NCBI RefSeq assembly: GCF_004362055.1
Contig: NZ_SNXB01000005.1
Location: forward strand, 62,001 to 126,000
Origin: Flavobacterium sp. 245
GTDB lineage: Bacteria; Bacteroidota; Bacteroidia; Flavobacteriales; Flavobacteriaceae
Direction of reading: 5' to 3'
Length of the DNA stretch: 64,000 nucleotides
The stretch's first letter is position 1. Every line of letters starts with the position of its first letter. Positions 25,900 to 33,465 of this stretch are shown piece by piece. Under the pieces are notes generated by a model, which saw only the letters and a list, made by a program, of their open reading frames with translations, ran no database searches and was not told where the DNA came from. The translations under genes and the position numbers were made by a program.

Positions 25900-26490
25900 C
25901 TATTCGCCAAATGGGTCGTCCTCTGCTTTACATAAATCTCTTAAATGTTCAAGAGCTTTTTTGATTTTTGTGAAATTTGTAGAATCAGAAGCTAGAAACG
26001 GGATAAGTATTTCTTTTTTGCTGAATTCCTGATGGTCTGTATTACGCCAATCGTAGCATGTGCCATTATTATTTTGCATTTTATAACCATATGCGTTCAG
26101 TATTTCTTTGCATACTTGGGATGTGAAAATGACTTTTATTACACCCACAGGTTCAGACTCATTTTTTCCTTCATATTTTATTTCTACTATATCTTTGGGA
26201 TTAAAGCTTACGGTATTCCCTAATTCATAATATCCACAGTTGTTATTGTCTACTAATAAGTTCTTTCTTTTTGTGTCAATTATAAGTAAATTGTCACTAT
26301 ATGAAACAGTAGTGTTTTCGAAATATAACCTTTCGTTATACCCGTTTGGTTTTCTATAATGCCCGACAATTTCTTTAATTTTTCTCCCTAAATAATTGAC
26401 GGTTTCATCTTTGGTTAATGTGGTTTTGTCCTGAGCATATGAAGATAAGGAGCACAAAGCTAAAAGGCACATAAGTAATATTTTTCTCAT
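25900..26490 (-). CDS. hypothetical exported protein
   Basis: 196 residues, signal peptide ending LSSYAQ. Beta-rich domain (YFENTTVSYSDNLLIID, VSFNPKDIVEIKYEG, GVIKVIFTS), a Cys pair, and a C-terminal helix FTKIKKALEHLRDLC. It looks like the longest member of the local family of small exported proteins. It is 22 bp upstream of the coiled-coil gene and likely cotranscribed with it. Confidence 0.7.
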   Translation of the reverse strand: MRKILLMCLLALCSLSSYAQDKTTLTKDETVNYLGRKIKEIVGHYRKPNGYNERLYFENTTVSYSDNLLIIDTKRKNLLVDNNNCGYYELGNTVSFNPKDIVEIKYEGKNESEPVGVIKVIFTSQVCKEILNAYGYKMQNNNGTCYDWRNTDHQEFSKKEILIPFLASDSTNFTKIKKALEHLRDLCKAEDDPFGE

Positions 26491-26620
26491 TTTTGTTTAA
26501 GTTTTCTTTTGCTTACTCTATTCAGTTTTCAGCTTCCCTGATTTATCAAAGTTTTTTTACTGTCCGTTTTAAGTCTCTTCTGTCGACATTGGCGATTGCA
26601 TGACGCACAACTTGTAAATA

Positions 26621-26986
26621 TTAATTACATGCCCATACATAGTTCGAAGCAGGTTTGCCATTACTTCGCTTCAGGCATTCACTTGTTGCAATATTGTCAG
26701 CTTCTTGCTTGGTTTTTGCAACTCCCCAACCAAAGGCATTATTTATACTACTTCCAGCAATAGTTCGGTACGCAGCACAACCCTCACCAGACCATATTAG
26801 TACTACTGTTCCTTTTCCTCCCTTTTCACTACATTCTTCCAAAGCTCGTTTTTCTGCATCGGCCAAAGTTGATTGATCGTATGACCAACTATAATAAAAA
26901 CCATTACTTTTATCAATTGCTAGTGCACCGAATTTGGATGATGCCATGAGCAGGAAAACAGTAATTAGTTTTTTCATAATTTTCAT
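26621..26986 (-). CDS. DUF4189 domain-containing exported protein
   Basis: 121 residues. Signal peptide (MKKLITVFLLMASSKFGALA, with a second possible start at 26977), then a DUF4189 pattern: YYSWSYDQSTLADAEKRALEECSEKGGKGTVVLIWSGEGCAAYR, then GWGVAKTKQEADNIATSECLKRS and YVWACN. The paired A-EA---AL-EC units and Cys residues are characteristic. Family function is unknown. The gene starts 1 bp after the stop of the PQQ-like gene, so both share a transcript. Confidence 0.82.
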   Translation of the reverse strand: MKIMKKLITVFLLMASSKFGALAIDKSNGFYYSWSYDQSTLADAEKRALEECSEKGGKGTVVLIWSGEGCAAYRTIAGSSINNAFGWGVAKTKQEADNIATSECLKRSNGKPASNYVWACN

Positions 26987-26987
26987 T

Positions 26988-28187
26988 TTATTTAGTACTT
27001 TCTTTTCTATATTTCTCCTGAGCAGCTTTCATCAATTCGATTCTTTCCTTATCTGGTTCATAACATCTATGTCGCTCAAAATCCATTTTGGCTTTAAATG
27101 CCAACATCTCAGCAGTTTGATGATCTGGTTCAAAATCTAATGTATAAAGCTGTGCATCATTTTTAGAAATCAACCAAATGGTTCTGTTTTCTACAAGTAA
27201 CTGATGCGGATTCCATTTTGTTAAATCAACTTTTCTCAGACGCTTTTTGTTGATGAAATCATAGTGTATCAGGAAATTTTGGTAGGAAAACCAAATACTT
27301 TCAGGATGAATGACTAAAATGCTGCCGTAAGCATCTTGATCGAAATTTTCAGTAGGAAACTCTTTTTCTAGATCCAATTGCAATACTTTCTTTTTATTTT
27401 TGCCTAATACCAAAAGTTGCTGTTCGGCCAGTATAAAAGTATGTGTGTCACTAGTCTTAGTTTTATAATCTGAATTTGACAATCTGTTTTTCTTTAAAAA
27501 ATCATGAGTAATTTCTTTACCGTCATGCGTTAGAAATTTGTAGTTTTTTATAAAAATTTGAGTCGAATCTAAATAATTATGTTTTTTAGATTTTGTTTTT
27601 ACGAAGTTTCCATCATAGTCAATTTCAAACCAATTCTCATCTTCAGCGTTGGCAATAATTTTGTCTTTTAGGTAAATTGGTTGAAAATCAGCACCGTGTC
27701 CTATATTTTTTTGCCATACAACCTTGTTTTCTTCCAGATCATAAGCCATCAATTTACCTCCATCAAAAAGTGCAGTGCAATACATCATTTTACCTACAAA
27801 ATGTGGTTTGGAATTTATAGATTCAATAAGTAAATCCCTCACTTTTGCACCCGTTTTCAAATCATATTCTGAACATCTTAAAACTTGATTTTGGTAACTT
27901 GAGTAAAGAAAAGTATCCTTCAGAAAATATAAAGAATTACAAGATTTCATTCCTGGAGATGTTTGCCAAACAATTTTTAAACTATCCTTATTAATATTGT
28001 ATAAATCTTTATTGGCACTTAAAAGGATTTTATTGTCTGAAATTGCCATAGAACAAAACAGTTCTTGTGACTGAGAATCATCAAATACAAGGTTAGTTTT
28101 GTAGATTTCGGTTTGCGAAAAAGCATTAAAAGAAATTAAAAGCAAGCAAAATATAAAAAATTTAAGAGTAGTTTTCTTTTTTAGCAT
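26988..28187 (-). CDS. exported PQQ-like beta-propeller protein
   Basis: 399 residues. Signal peptide ends NAFSQ. Repeated W/Y-x-x-D blade motifs (YNINKDSLKIVWQTSPG, MAYDLEENKVVWQKNIGHGADF, YTLDFEPDHQTAEM) suggest a seven- or eight-bladed propeller similar to PQQ-binding or BamB-like proteins. No catalytic residues of PQQ dehydrogenases are seen, so a scaffold or binding role is more likely. It is the first gene of the leftward array, divergent from the histidine kinase gene across a 229 bp spacer containing a perfect palindrome. Confidence 0.75.
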   Translation of the reverse strand: MLKKKTTLKFFIFCLLLISFNAFSQTEIYKTNLVFDDSQSQELFCSMAISDNKILLSANKDLYNINKDSLKIVWQTSPGMKSCNSLYFLKDTFLYSSYQNQVLRCSEYDLKTGAKVRDLLIESINSKPHFVGKMMYCTALFDGGKLMAYDLEENKVVWQKNIGHGADFQPIYLKDKIIANAEDENWFEIDYDGNFVKTKSKKHNYLDSTQIFIKNYKFLTHDGKEITHDFLKKNRLSNSDYKTKTSDTHTFILAEQQLLVLGKNKKKVLQLDLEKEFPTENFDQDAYGSILVIHPESIWFSYQNFLIHYDFINKKRLRKVDLTKWNPHQLLVENRTIWLISKNDAQLYTLDFEPDHQTAEMLAFKAKMDFERHRCYEPDKERIELMKAAQEKYRKESTK

Positions 28188-28224
28188 GGTGGTATTTTAA
28201 AGTTGCGAAAACTTTTTATGTAAA

Positions 28225-28232
28225 CAAAAATA
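28225..28232 (-). promoter_or_regulatory. -7 box for the leftward island operon
   Basis: TATTTTTG on the minus strand fits TAnnTTTG, 38 bp before ATG 28187. The expected -33 position (about 28251-28254) falls inside the left arm of the palindrome at 28250-28277 and has no TTG. Confidence 0.5.
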
Positions 28233-28249
28233 GATTAAGTATCAATACC

Positions 28250-28277
28250 AAAAAATACTCCAAAAGGAGTATTTTTT
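28250..28277. promoter_or_regulatory. perfect 12-bp-arm palindrome between divergent genes
   Basis: AAAAAATACTCC and GGAGTATTTTTT flank an AAAA loop with no mismatch. By shape it could be a bidirectional terminator, but both neighbouring genes point away from it, so there is no upstream transcript to end. An operator overlapping the -33 region of the leftward promoter fits better. The adjacent response regulator is a natural candidate ligand; that is inference. Confidence 0.6.
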
Positions 28278-28405
28278 GAGTTTATCTAATAGTTTGTTAT
28301 TTTTGGAAATACTTTAAATTTTAAATATAATTTTAACAAATAAAATATTAAATTAACTGGAAAATAATACCTGTTTTAGGGTATTACTACATTATAAAAA
28401 ATGTT

Positions 28406-28413
28406 TAAATTTG
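28406..28413 (+). promoter_or_regulatory. -7 box abutting the histidine kinase start codon
   Basis: TAAATTTG is a perfect -7 box ending only 3 bp before ATG 28417, so transcription from it would start at or just after the start codon. Either the mRNA is leaderless or the match is fortuitous. No TTG lies at the right distance upstream. Confidence 0.4.
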
Positions 28414-28416
28414 TTT

Positions 28417-30285
28417 ATGACCAGACAAGTTTTTTTGTTTTTCCTTCTTTTTTCAGCCGGATTTTTTCAGGCAGCGCCTTTGAAAACGTATGTGTACAAC
28501 AATGATGTTCATCATTTATCACATTATTATCAGTATTTGGAAGATTGCAATTCGTATTCAACTACAGCAGTAATTCAAAATTTCAGGGCTGGCAAATTTC
28601 AGAATCCTCAACTAGACAAGGCTTTTAGCTCTGGAATTTCGACATGTAGTTATTGGTTGGCTGTTGCTGTACAAAACAGTACTGGCAAAAACCAAAAATT
28701 TCTTTGGAGCTTTAAAAACAACGGATTGTCATTTTCGCTCTATGAATTTAAAAATAACCAATTGATACTTCTTGACGAATCATCAATGCATGAAAGCCTT
28801 GGCAAACGTCCTTATCCAGTTAGAAGTATTTCATTTCCCTTTTATTTAGACCCCAAGCAAAGCAAAATTTTGTTTGTCAAAGTAACTCCAACGGTCAATA
28901 AAAACATATACTTTCCTACTGCTATTGAAACAGTCGAACAATTTTTAACTTATGAATTAGAATTTAGTTACTTAATGGGTAAATATTTTGGAGTCTTATT
29001 ATTGACATTATTTATCAATTTTTGTTTGTTTGTGATTTTACGAAAACGAATTTATTTGTACAATATTTTCTACGGTTTTTTTATTGTATTATTCCAATTA
29101 TCTGATTTTCATTTTGATTCATTTGAAATTCCAAATGCTTTTTTTGAATTTTGGAGCTACATTAATAAAGATTTTTATATTGCATTGTCGATCTTTTTTT
29201 ACGCTAAAGTTTTTCAAATTTTTGTAGAGTTGCCCAAGAATTTTGCAAAAGTCAATAGGATTTTGAATTGGTTAAATTACACCTTATTGGCAAGTGCTAT
29301 TTTACTCTTGGTCAGTGGTTTTTTATTTCATCAAAATAATTATTTTATTCACTTTGTAAATGGTTTTATCAATTTTATGATTTATATAATTATTGGTTTT
29401 ATATTGGTATCAATCATTATTGGCATCCGATTTAAAATTAATTTTTTTATGCTCTTTGGCTTATCATTTCTGTTTATGTTCTACGGTTTTGCAGGATATT
29501 TATTGAACACCTTAAATTTAGCCAGTTTGCCAATATTTAGACCCGGAAATTTAATTAATGGTTCCGTAATCGAAATATCATTGCTTACCATATTCTTTAT
29601 TTACAAATTCAAGTTAGACAAAGAAAAAGCCGCTTTAAAAATAATTACCGAGATTAGAAAAAATGATGAATTATCTAAAAAAATGCTGACAATTGAATCC
29701 GAAGAGCAAGAGCGGTTAGCAAGAAACATTCATGACGAAATTGGTAGTGATATAACCGGACTTCGACTACAGCTAGAGAATCATTTATCAAGTAGTACAA
29801 TAACTGCTCAACATCAGGAAAGCATACTTGAAAACGTAAAAATACTATACGAGAAAGTAAGAGATTTGAGTCATTTTATGAAGCCCACAGAATTCAATTC
29901 TAATTTTATGGCTACTATTGAAAATCAAGTTTTATTTTATAGAAAAAACGTTAAAAACGTTGAATTTGAATTATTTAGCAACCTTAAAGATACGGACGTA
30001 TTTCGTCCTGAAATTCAATCACAGCTAATTAGAATTATTAAGGAAGCTTATACCAATGCGCTGAAACATTCCATGGCTTCAAAGATCTCGATACAGTTGA
30101 TTTTTGAGAATAATATTCTTTTGCTTATCATAGAAGATAATGGGATTGGTTTCGATCTTTCCAATGAATTCAAAAGTATTGGTCTAGAAAACATGAAATC
30201 GAGAGTAGAATTCCTAAAAGGAATAATAACTTTGGATAGTAACAAAAAAGGCACTTCAATTATAATAGAAATTCCAGTACTATGA
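28417..30285 (+). CDS. 7TM-DISM sensor histidine kinase (HisKA_3 type)
   Basis: 622 residues from ATG 28417; the in-frame TTG 28411 lies inside a -7 box. Signal peptide (ends FFQAA), a periplasmic 7TMR-DISMED2-like domain (about 25-180: SYWLAVAVQNSTG, FPFYLDPKQSKILFVKV), seven membrane helices (about 190-395), a HisKA_3 dimerisation domain with His439 (RLARNIHDEIGSDITGLRLQLE), and a HATPase domain with N box IIKEAYTNALKHS and G1 box IIEDNGIGFD. It would sense an extracellular ligand and phosphorylate the adjacent NarL-type regulator, whose gene overlaps by 4 bp (ATGA). Confidence 0.9.
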   Translation: MTRQVFLFFLLFSAGFFQAAPLKTYVYNNDVHHLSHYYQYLEDCNSYSTTAVIQNFRAGKFQNPQLDKAFSSGISTCSYWLAVAVQNSTGKNQKFLWSFKNNGLSFSLYEFKNNQLILLDESSMHESLGKRPYPVRSISFPFYLDPKQSKILFVKVTPTVNKNIYFPTAIETVEQFLTYELEFSYLMGKYFGVLLLTLFINFCLFVILRKRIYLYNIFYGFFIVLFQLSDFHFDSFEIPNAFFEFWSYINKDFYIALSIFFYAKVFQIFVELPKNFAKVNRILNWLNYTLLASAILLLVSGFLFHQNNYFIHFVNGFINFMIYIIIGFILVSIIIGIRFKINFFMLFGLSFLFMFYGFAGYLLNTLNLASLPIFRPGNLINGSVIEISLLTIFFIYKFKLDKEKAALKIITEIRKNDELSKKMLTIESEEQERLARNIHDEIGSDITGLRLQLENHLSSSTITAQHQESILENVKILYEKVRDLSHFMKPTEFNSNFMATIENQVLFYRKNVKNVEFELFSNLKDTDVFRPEIQSQLIRIIKEAYTNALKHSMASKISIQLIFENNILLLIIEDNGIGFDLSNEFKSIGLENMKSRVEFLKGIITLDSNKKGTSIIIEIPVL

Positions 30286-30905
30286 CAGTATCGAATTACA
30301 AAATGGTTATTGCCGATGACCATAAGTTAATTATTTCAGGAATTAGTCATATTATTTCGACCAACAATTTAGGCGAAATAATTGGTGAGGTAAATGATGG
30401 CATACAACTATTGCAGTTTTTACAACATAATACAATTGATCTTGCAATTATTGATATTAATATGCCTGAATTAAATGGTATTGAAGCCGCCAAAAAGATT
30501 ATTGAATTATATCCTGATATTTCAATATTAATGGTTAGCCAATATGATAATATTGAACTAATAAAAAATCTTAAAACTATTGGAGTGAAGGGGTATCTGT
30601 CTAAAAATTTCGAGATAGCAGATCTTATTGTTGCAATCAATACAATCAAAAGCAATACCGTTTTTTTCCCTTCTTTAGAAGGTGAAAAAAGCAGTTTTAA
30701 AAACGATAAAATTCATTTGAGTACTCGTGAAATAGAAATTATTTCCCTAATTGCTCAAGGAAAATCGTCAAAAGAAATCGCGAATAAGCTTTTTTTAAGC
30801 GAATATACAGTGGTAACACATCGAAAAAATTGCATGCGAAAATTAGAAGTAAATTCTATTGTTATGCTTCTCAATAAGGCTAAAAGTTTAGGATACATTT
30901 TTTAA
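30282..30905 (+). CDS. NarL/LuxR-family response regulator
   Basis: 207 residues. Receiver domain with the acidic pair ADDH (residues 11-13), phospho-acceptor Asp58 (AIIDINMPELNG) and Lys108 (GVKGYLSKNF), then a GerE-type helix-turn-helix at about 142-205 (LSTREIEIISLIAQGKSSKEIANKLFLSEYTVVTHRKNCMRKL). All key residues are present. It overlaps the kinase gene by ATGA and forms a pair with it. The nearest plausible target is the palindrome in the spacer 2 kb upstream. Confidence 0.93.
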   Translation: MTVSNYKMVIADDHKLIISGISHIISTNNLGEIIGEVNDGIQLLQFLQHNTIDLAIIDINMPELNGIEAAKKIIELYPDISILMVSQYDNIELIKNLKTIGVKGYLSKNFEIADLIVAINTIKSNTVFFPSLEGEKSSFKNDKIHLSTREIEIISLIAQGKSSKEIANKLFLSEYTVVTHRKNCMRKLEVNSIVMLLNKAKSLGYIF

Positions 30906-31124
30906 GAAAAATACTCAAGCCTTTTTGGATGGGGTTATCTAAGCTTACAACTATTTGGTTTCTCTGCTTGATAGATTAAAACATTATATCTGGCATTTTA
31001 ACAATTATGAAGATCAATCTCGAGTGAGAAAAAGTTAAAAAATACTTTAAAACTCATTTTTTTCAAAACACTAAAAAAACTAAAAGTCAAGCATTTACAA
31101 ATTAAACAGGAGCAAATTTCAATT

Positions 31125-31167
31125 TTCATATGCCTGAGGTCACGACCCCAACTCCTCTCTCGCTACA
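31125..31167 (+). pseudogene. tRNA-Met 3' remnant
   Basis: From the anticodon loop onward (TTCATA, then CCTGAGGTCACG, CAACTC and CTCGCTACA) this stretch aligns with the 3' half of the tRNA-Met at 15628-15701, with several substitutions and one deleted base. Nothing upstream resembles the 5' half (no acceptor strand or D arm), and T-stem pairing is broken, so it cannot be a functional tRNA. Same orientation as the intact gene. Confidence 0.85.
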
Positions 31168-31174
31168 AAAGGCA

Positions 31175-31208
31175 AAACCCTTAAACAGAAATATTTAAGG
31201 TTTTTTTA
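31175..31208 (+). terminator. degraded copy of the tRNA-Met terminator
   Basis: ACCCTTAAACAG...TATTTAAGGTTTTTTT, a decayed match of 15711-15747; CCTTAAA can still pair with TTTAAGG and a T run follows, so it may still terminate. The rest of the 378 bp spacer 30906-31283 (30906-31124 and 31209-31283) shows no gene or motif I can support. Confidence 0.75.
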
Positions 31209-31283
31209 TTTGAAATTAGCTTTTTATTATCTGAGGATCTTTATTAAATTAGCATCTTTGCACAATAAAGTAATTTATAACAT

Positions 31284-31538
31284 ATGGATATAGTTAAATT
31301 TAAAATCACATCAAAAACAATAAAAGTAGAAGTACGTAATTCTAATAATTATGTTTTTAATTTTAATACGGCTTTAGAAATTGAAAAAGCCGACAAAGAT
31401 GTTTTATTAAAACTATACAATGCATTAGATCTTCTTTTTAAAAAAGAAAATACTGGAGAAGTAAAAAACTATATTTCTCCCAACCAAACCAATATATTGG
31501 ATCAAATTTCTGCTGCTGATAATTTAGAGCTTGAATAA
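31284..31538 (+). CDS. small hypothetical protein
   Basis: 84 residues, cytosolic. Begins with two strands (VKFKITSKTIKVEVRNSNNYVFNF), then a helix (DKDVLLKLYNALDLLFKKE) and a polar tail. No family recognised. An imperfect -7 box (CATCTTTG) lies about 20-30 bp upstream. It is the first gene to the right of the tRNA remnant. Confidence 0.6.
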   Translation: MDIVKFKITSKTIKVEVRNSNNYVFNFNTALEIEKADKDVLLKLYNALDLLFKKENTGEVKNYISPNQTNILDQISAADNLELE

Positions 31539-31697
31539 TAAACTTGAATCTCTACAAAAGAATATCCTAAATACTGTAACATTTTCCCATAATCGCGTCA
31601 AAATATAAAATTTAAATCCGGTACTTTGTAACTTATTACATTCATAATGGAGATAAGTTCATTTTTGACTGCAATAATATTGAGACCAATGAGTTTA

Positions 31698-31728
31698 AAC
31701 TAGTTAAAAAAACTAGTTGCTATATTTT
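31698..31728 (+). promoter_or_regulatory. paired AACTAGTT palindromes and -7-like box before the ECF sigma gene
   Basis: Two copies of the 8 bp palindrome AACTAGTT at 31698-31705 and 31711-31718, 13 bp centre to centre, followed by TATATTTT at 31721-31728, only 4 bp before ATG 31733. The tandem palindromes occupy the region where a -33 element would be and look like a regulator or sigma recognition site. Confidence 0.45.
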
Positions 31729-31732
31729 CGTT

Positions 31733-32254
31733 ATGGACAATCAAAAGTTTATTTTAAGTTTAAAAAAAGGTAATGAAGACTCCTTCAAAGAGGTGTATTT
31801 CAATTACTATGACAAACTGATAAGCATTGCCAAACGATTCAACTCTTCGGTTTTAACTCCCGATGATTTTGTTCAGGAAACTTTTTTACGACTTTACAAT
31901 AAAAGAGAATTGCTCAATGAAGATGTTTTGTTTGACAAACAATTATTTACCATTTGCAAAAACATCATTCTCAATCATATCAACAGAGAAAACAAAATTG
32001 TTCAGCTTGATGCTTTTCCAGTTGACATTCTAGAGGAAGAAACAGATTCTGGAATTTTTGAGGACCGAAAAGAAAAATTATACGCTTTCATAAATCAGCT
32101 TCCGGAACAGCAACAAAAAATATTTACTTTACATAAACTGGAAAATCTTAGTTATAAAGAGATTGCAGAAATCACAGACCTTTCTGAAAAGACAATTGCC
32201 AATCACATTTATCTCGCCAGCAAATTTATTCGAAAAAAAATCGCAGAGCATTAG
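31733..32254 (+). CDS. ECF (FecI-like) RNA polymerase sigma factor
   Basis: 173 residues. Region 2 (VYFNYYDKLISIAKRF...PDDFVQETFLRLYNKR) and region 4 (INQLPEQQQKIFTLHKLENLSYKEIAEITDLSEKTIANHIYLASKFIRKKI) are complete and typical of Bacteroidota ECF factors controlled by FecR. First gene of a unit with a 69-residue protein, FecR, a TonB receptor with STN domain and a DUF4249 lipoprotein. It should drive transcription of the receptor genes on signal. Confidence 0.92.
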   Translation: MDNQKFILSLKKGNEDSFKEVYFNYYDKLISIAKRFNSSVLTPDDFVQETFLRLYNKRELLNEDVLFDKQLFTICKNIILNHINRENKIVQLDAFPVDILEEETDSGIFEDRKEKLYAFINQLPEQQQKIFTLHKLENLSYKEIAEITDLSEKTIANHIYLASKFIRKKIAEH

Positions 32255-32300
32255 GAACTTTTCCTTTCTCGTTTGTTATCTATAAAAACGAGAACATAAA

Positions 32301-32510
32301 ATGCATATCGAAGCATACAAAACAAATGTAAAAACTAAAAAAGACGCAAGCTTACTTGTAGCTCTTTTGCAGTTCACTATTTCTGATTGTATCATAAAAT
32401 TTGATTCAGAAAATCGTGAAAAAATTCTGCGAATCGAAACCAACCGAGACATCAAGGAGATGGTTTATGGTGTTTTTAACAAACAGGGATTTCATTGCCA
32501 AATAATTTAA
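32301..32510 (+). CDS. small conserved protein between sigma and anti-sigma genes
   Basis: 69 residues with a beta-alpha-beta-beta-alpha-beta pattern (MHIEAYKTNV, helix, CIIKFDSENREKILRIET, helix, HCQII), i.e. ferredoxin-like, resembling heavy-metal-associated domains but without their CxxC. It aligns along its length with the 66-residue product of 57258-57458 (FKT-V, helix, NFD-ED--NILR, DI). Function unknown. A 9 bp-arm hairpin (TTCTCGTTT 32266-32274 with AAACGAGAA 32286-32294) sits just before its ATG. Confidence 0.72.
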   Translation: MHIEAYKTNVKTKKDASLLVALLQFTISDCIIKFDSENREKILRIETNRDIKEMVYGVFNKQGFHCQII

Positions 32511-32522
32511 TACCGAGAAATC

Positions 32523-33365
32523 ATGGATAAAGAAAACTTTGACGAAGAGTTTAAAAAGTTATGGAACGAAACTCCAGCTTCGCATTCAGAAAGTGAGAAA
32601 GAAGCTTCTTGGGAAAAATTCCATTCAAAAACTTTTGCTGAAAAGAAAAAGAAAACGAAACCTTGGCGTTATTATGCAGCTGCGGCAGTTTTGTTATTCG
32701 TTCTTATTGGAACTGGACTTTATTTCAATACTAAACCTCAACTAGAAAATGTCGTTCTGGCTGAAAATGTAATTGAAAATACCACTCAGAAAATAAAATA
32801 TGTTGTCTTGCCAGATAATTCAAAAGTCGAATTGAGTCCAAATTCTAAAATTACGTATAGCAATAATTTTGCCTTGAACAGAAAAATCGAAATTATTGGT
32901 GAAGCTTATTTCAAAGTTACAAAAGACAAAAAACATCCATTTCAGGTTTTCTGCAATGAAACTACAACTACTGTTTTAGGAACGTCTTTTATTGTGAAAG
33001 AATCAGACAAAAAAGAAGTTACTGTTGAACTTTATGAAGGAAGCGTTCAAATGAATGTAAAAGGCAAAGATCAAAAATGGATTTTAAAACCTGGTGAAAA
33101 ATTCACATATGGAAACGAACTTGCTTCCGTTGCCGAGTTTAGCCGATTCATAGATTTTGACAATGAAAAACTAAGTGTTCTAAGCACTTATATCGAAGTA
33201 AATTATGGCTACAAAGTGATTCTTCCTAAAGAAAATTTAGACCAAAAAATCACAATCAGAATCAATAAAAAAGAAGACTTAAAAACAATTGTACAATTAA
33301 TATCAGAAATGTATAACCTAAACTTTGAAATAAATGAAGATTTAAAACAGATTACTTTTCAATAG
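32523..33365 (+). CDS. FecR family anti-sigma factor
   Basis: 280 residues. Cytosolic N-terminus that would bind the sigma factor (LWNETPASHSESEKEASWEKFH), one membrane helix at about 47-65 (YYAAAAVLLFVLIGTGLYF), and a periplasmic FecR domain (VVLPDNSKVELSPNSKITYS, IEIIGEAYFKVTKDKKHPFQV, TTVLGTSFIVKE) plus a C-terminal DUF4974-like secretin-type fold (YGYKVILPKENLDQKITIRI). It relays the signal from the TonB receptor's STN domain to the sigma factor. Confidence 0.93.
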   Translation: MDKENFDEEFKKLWNETPASHSESEKEASWEKFHSKTFAEKKKKTKPWRYYAAAAVLLFVLIGTGLYFNTKPQLENVVLAENVIENTTQKIKYVVLPDNSKVELSPNSKITYSNNFALNRKIEIIGEAYFKVTKDKKHPFQVFCNETTTTVLGTSFIVKESDKKEVTVELYEGSVQMNVKGKDQKWILKPGEKFTYGNELASVAEFSRFIDFDNEKLSVLSTYIEVNYGYKVILPKENLDQKITIRINKKEDLKTIVQLISEMYNLNFEINEDLKQITFQ

Positions 33366-33465
33366 AAAAGAAAAAAGGATGCAAGCCGCGAAACTACACA
33401 TCCTCCTTATAATCAGGATAACACGAGGTTATTCCATTTAATAATATTCAAAAATACAAAATTTC

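Noticed and set aside
28250..28277. Palindrome as an ordinary terminator
   Set aside because: Neighbouring genes are divergent, so no known transcript reaches it; kept as a regulatory candidate.
31100..31167. A second functional tRNA-Met
   Set aside because: Only the part from the anticodon loop to the 3' end is recognisable; the acceptor 5' strand and D arm are missing and the T stem is broken.
15702..31208. Prophage or integrative conjugative element
   Set aside because: No integrase, relaxase, capsid, portal or transfer gene is visible between the two tRNA copies.
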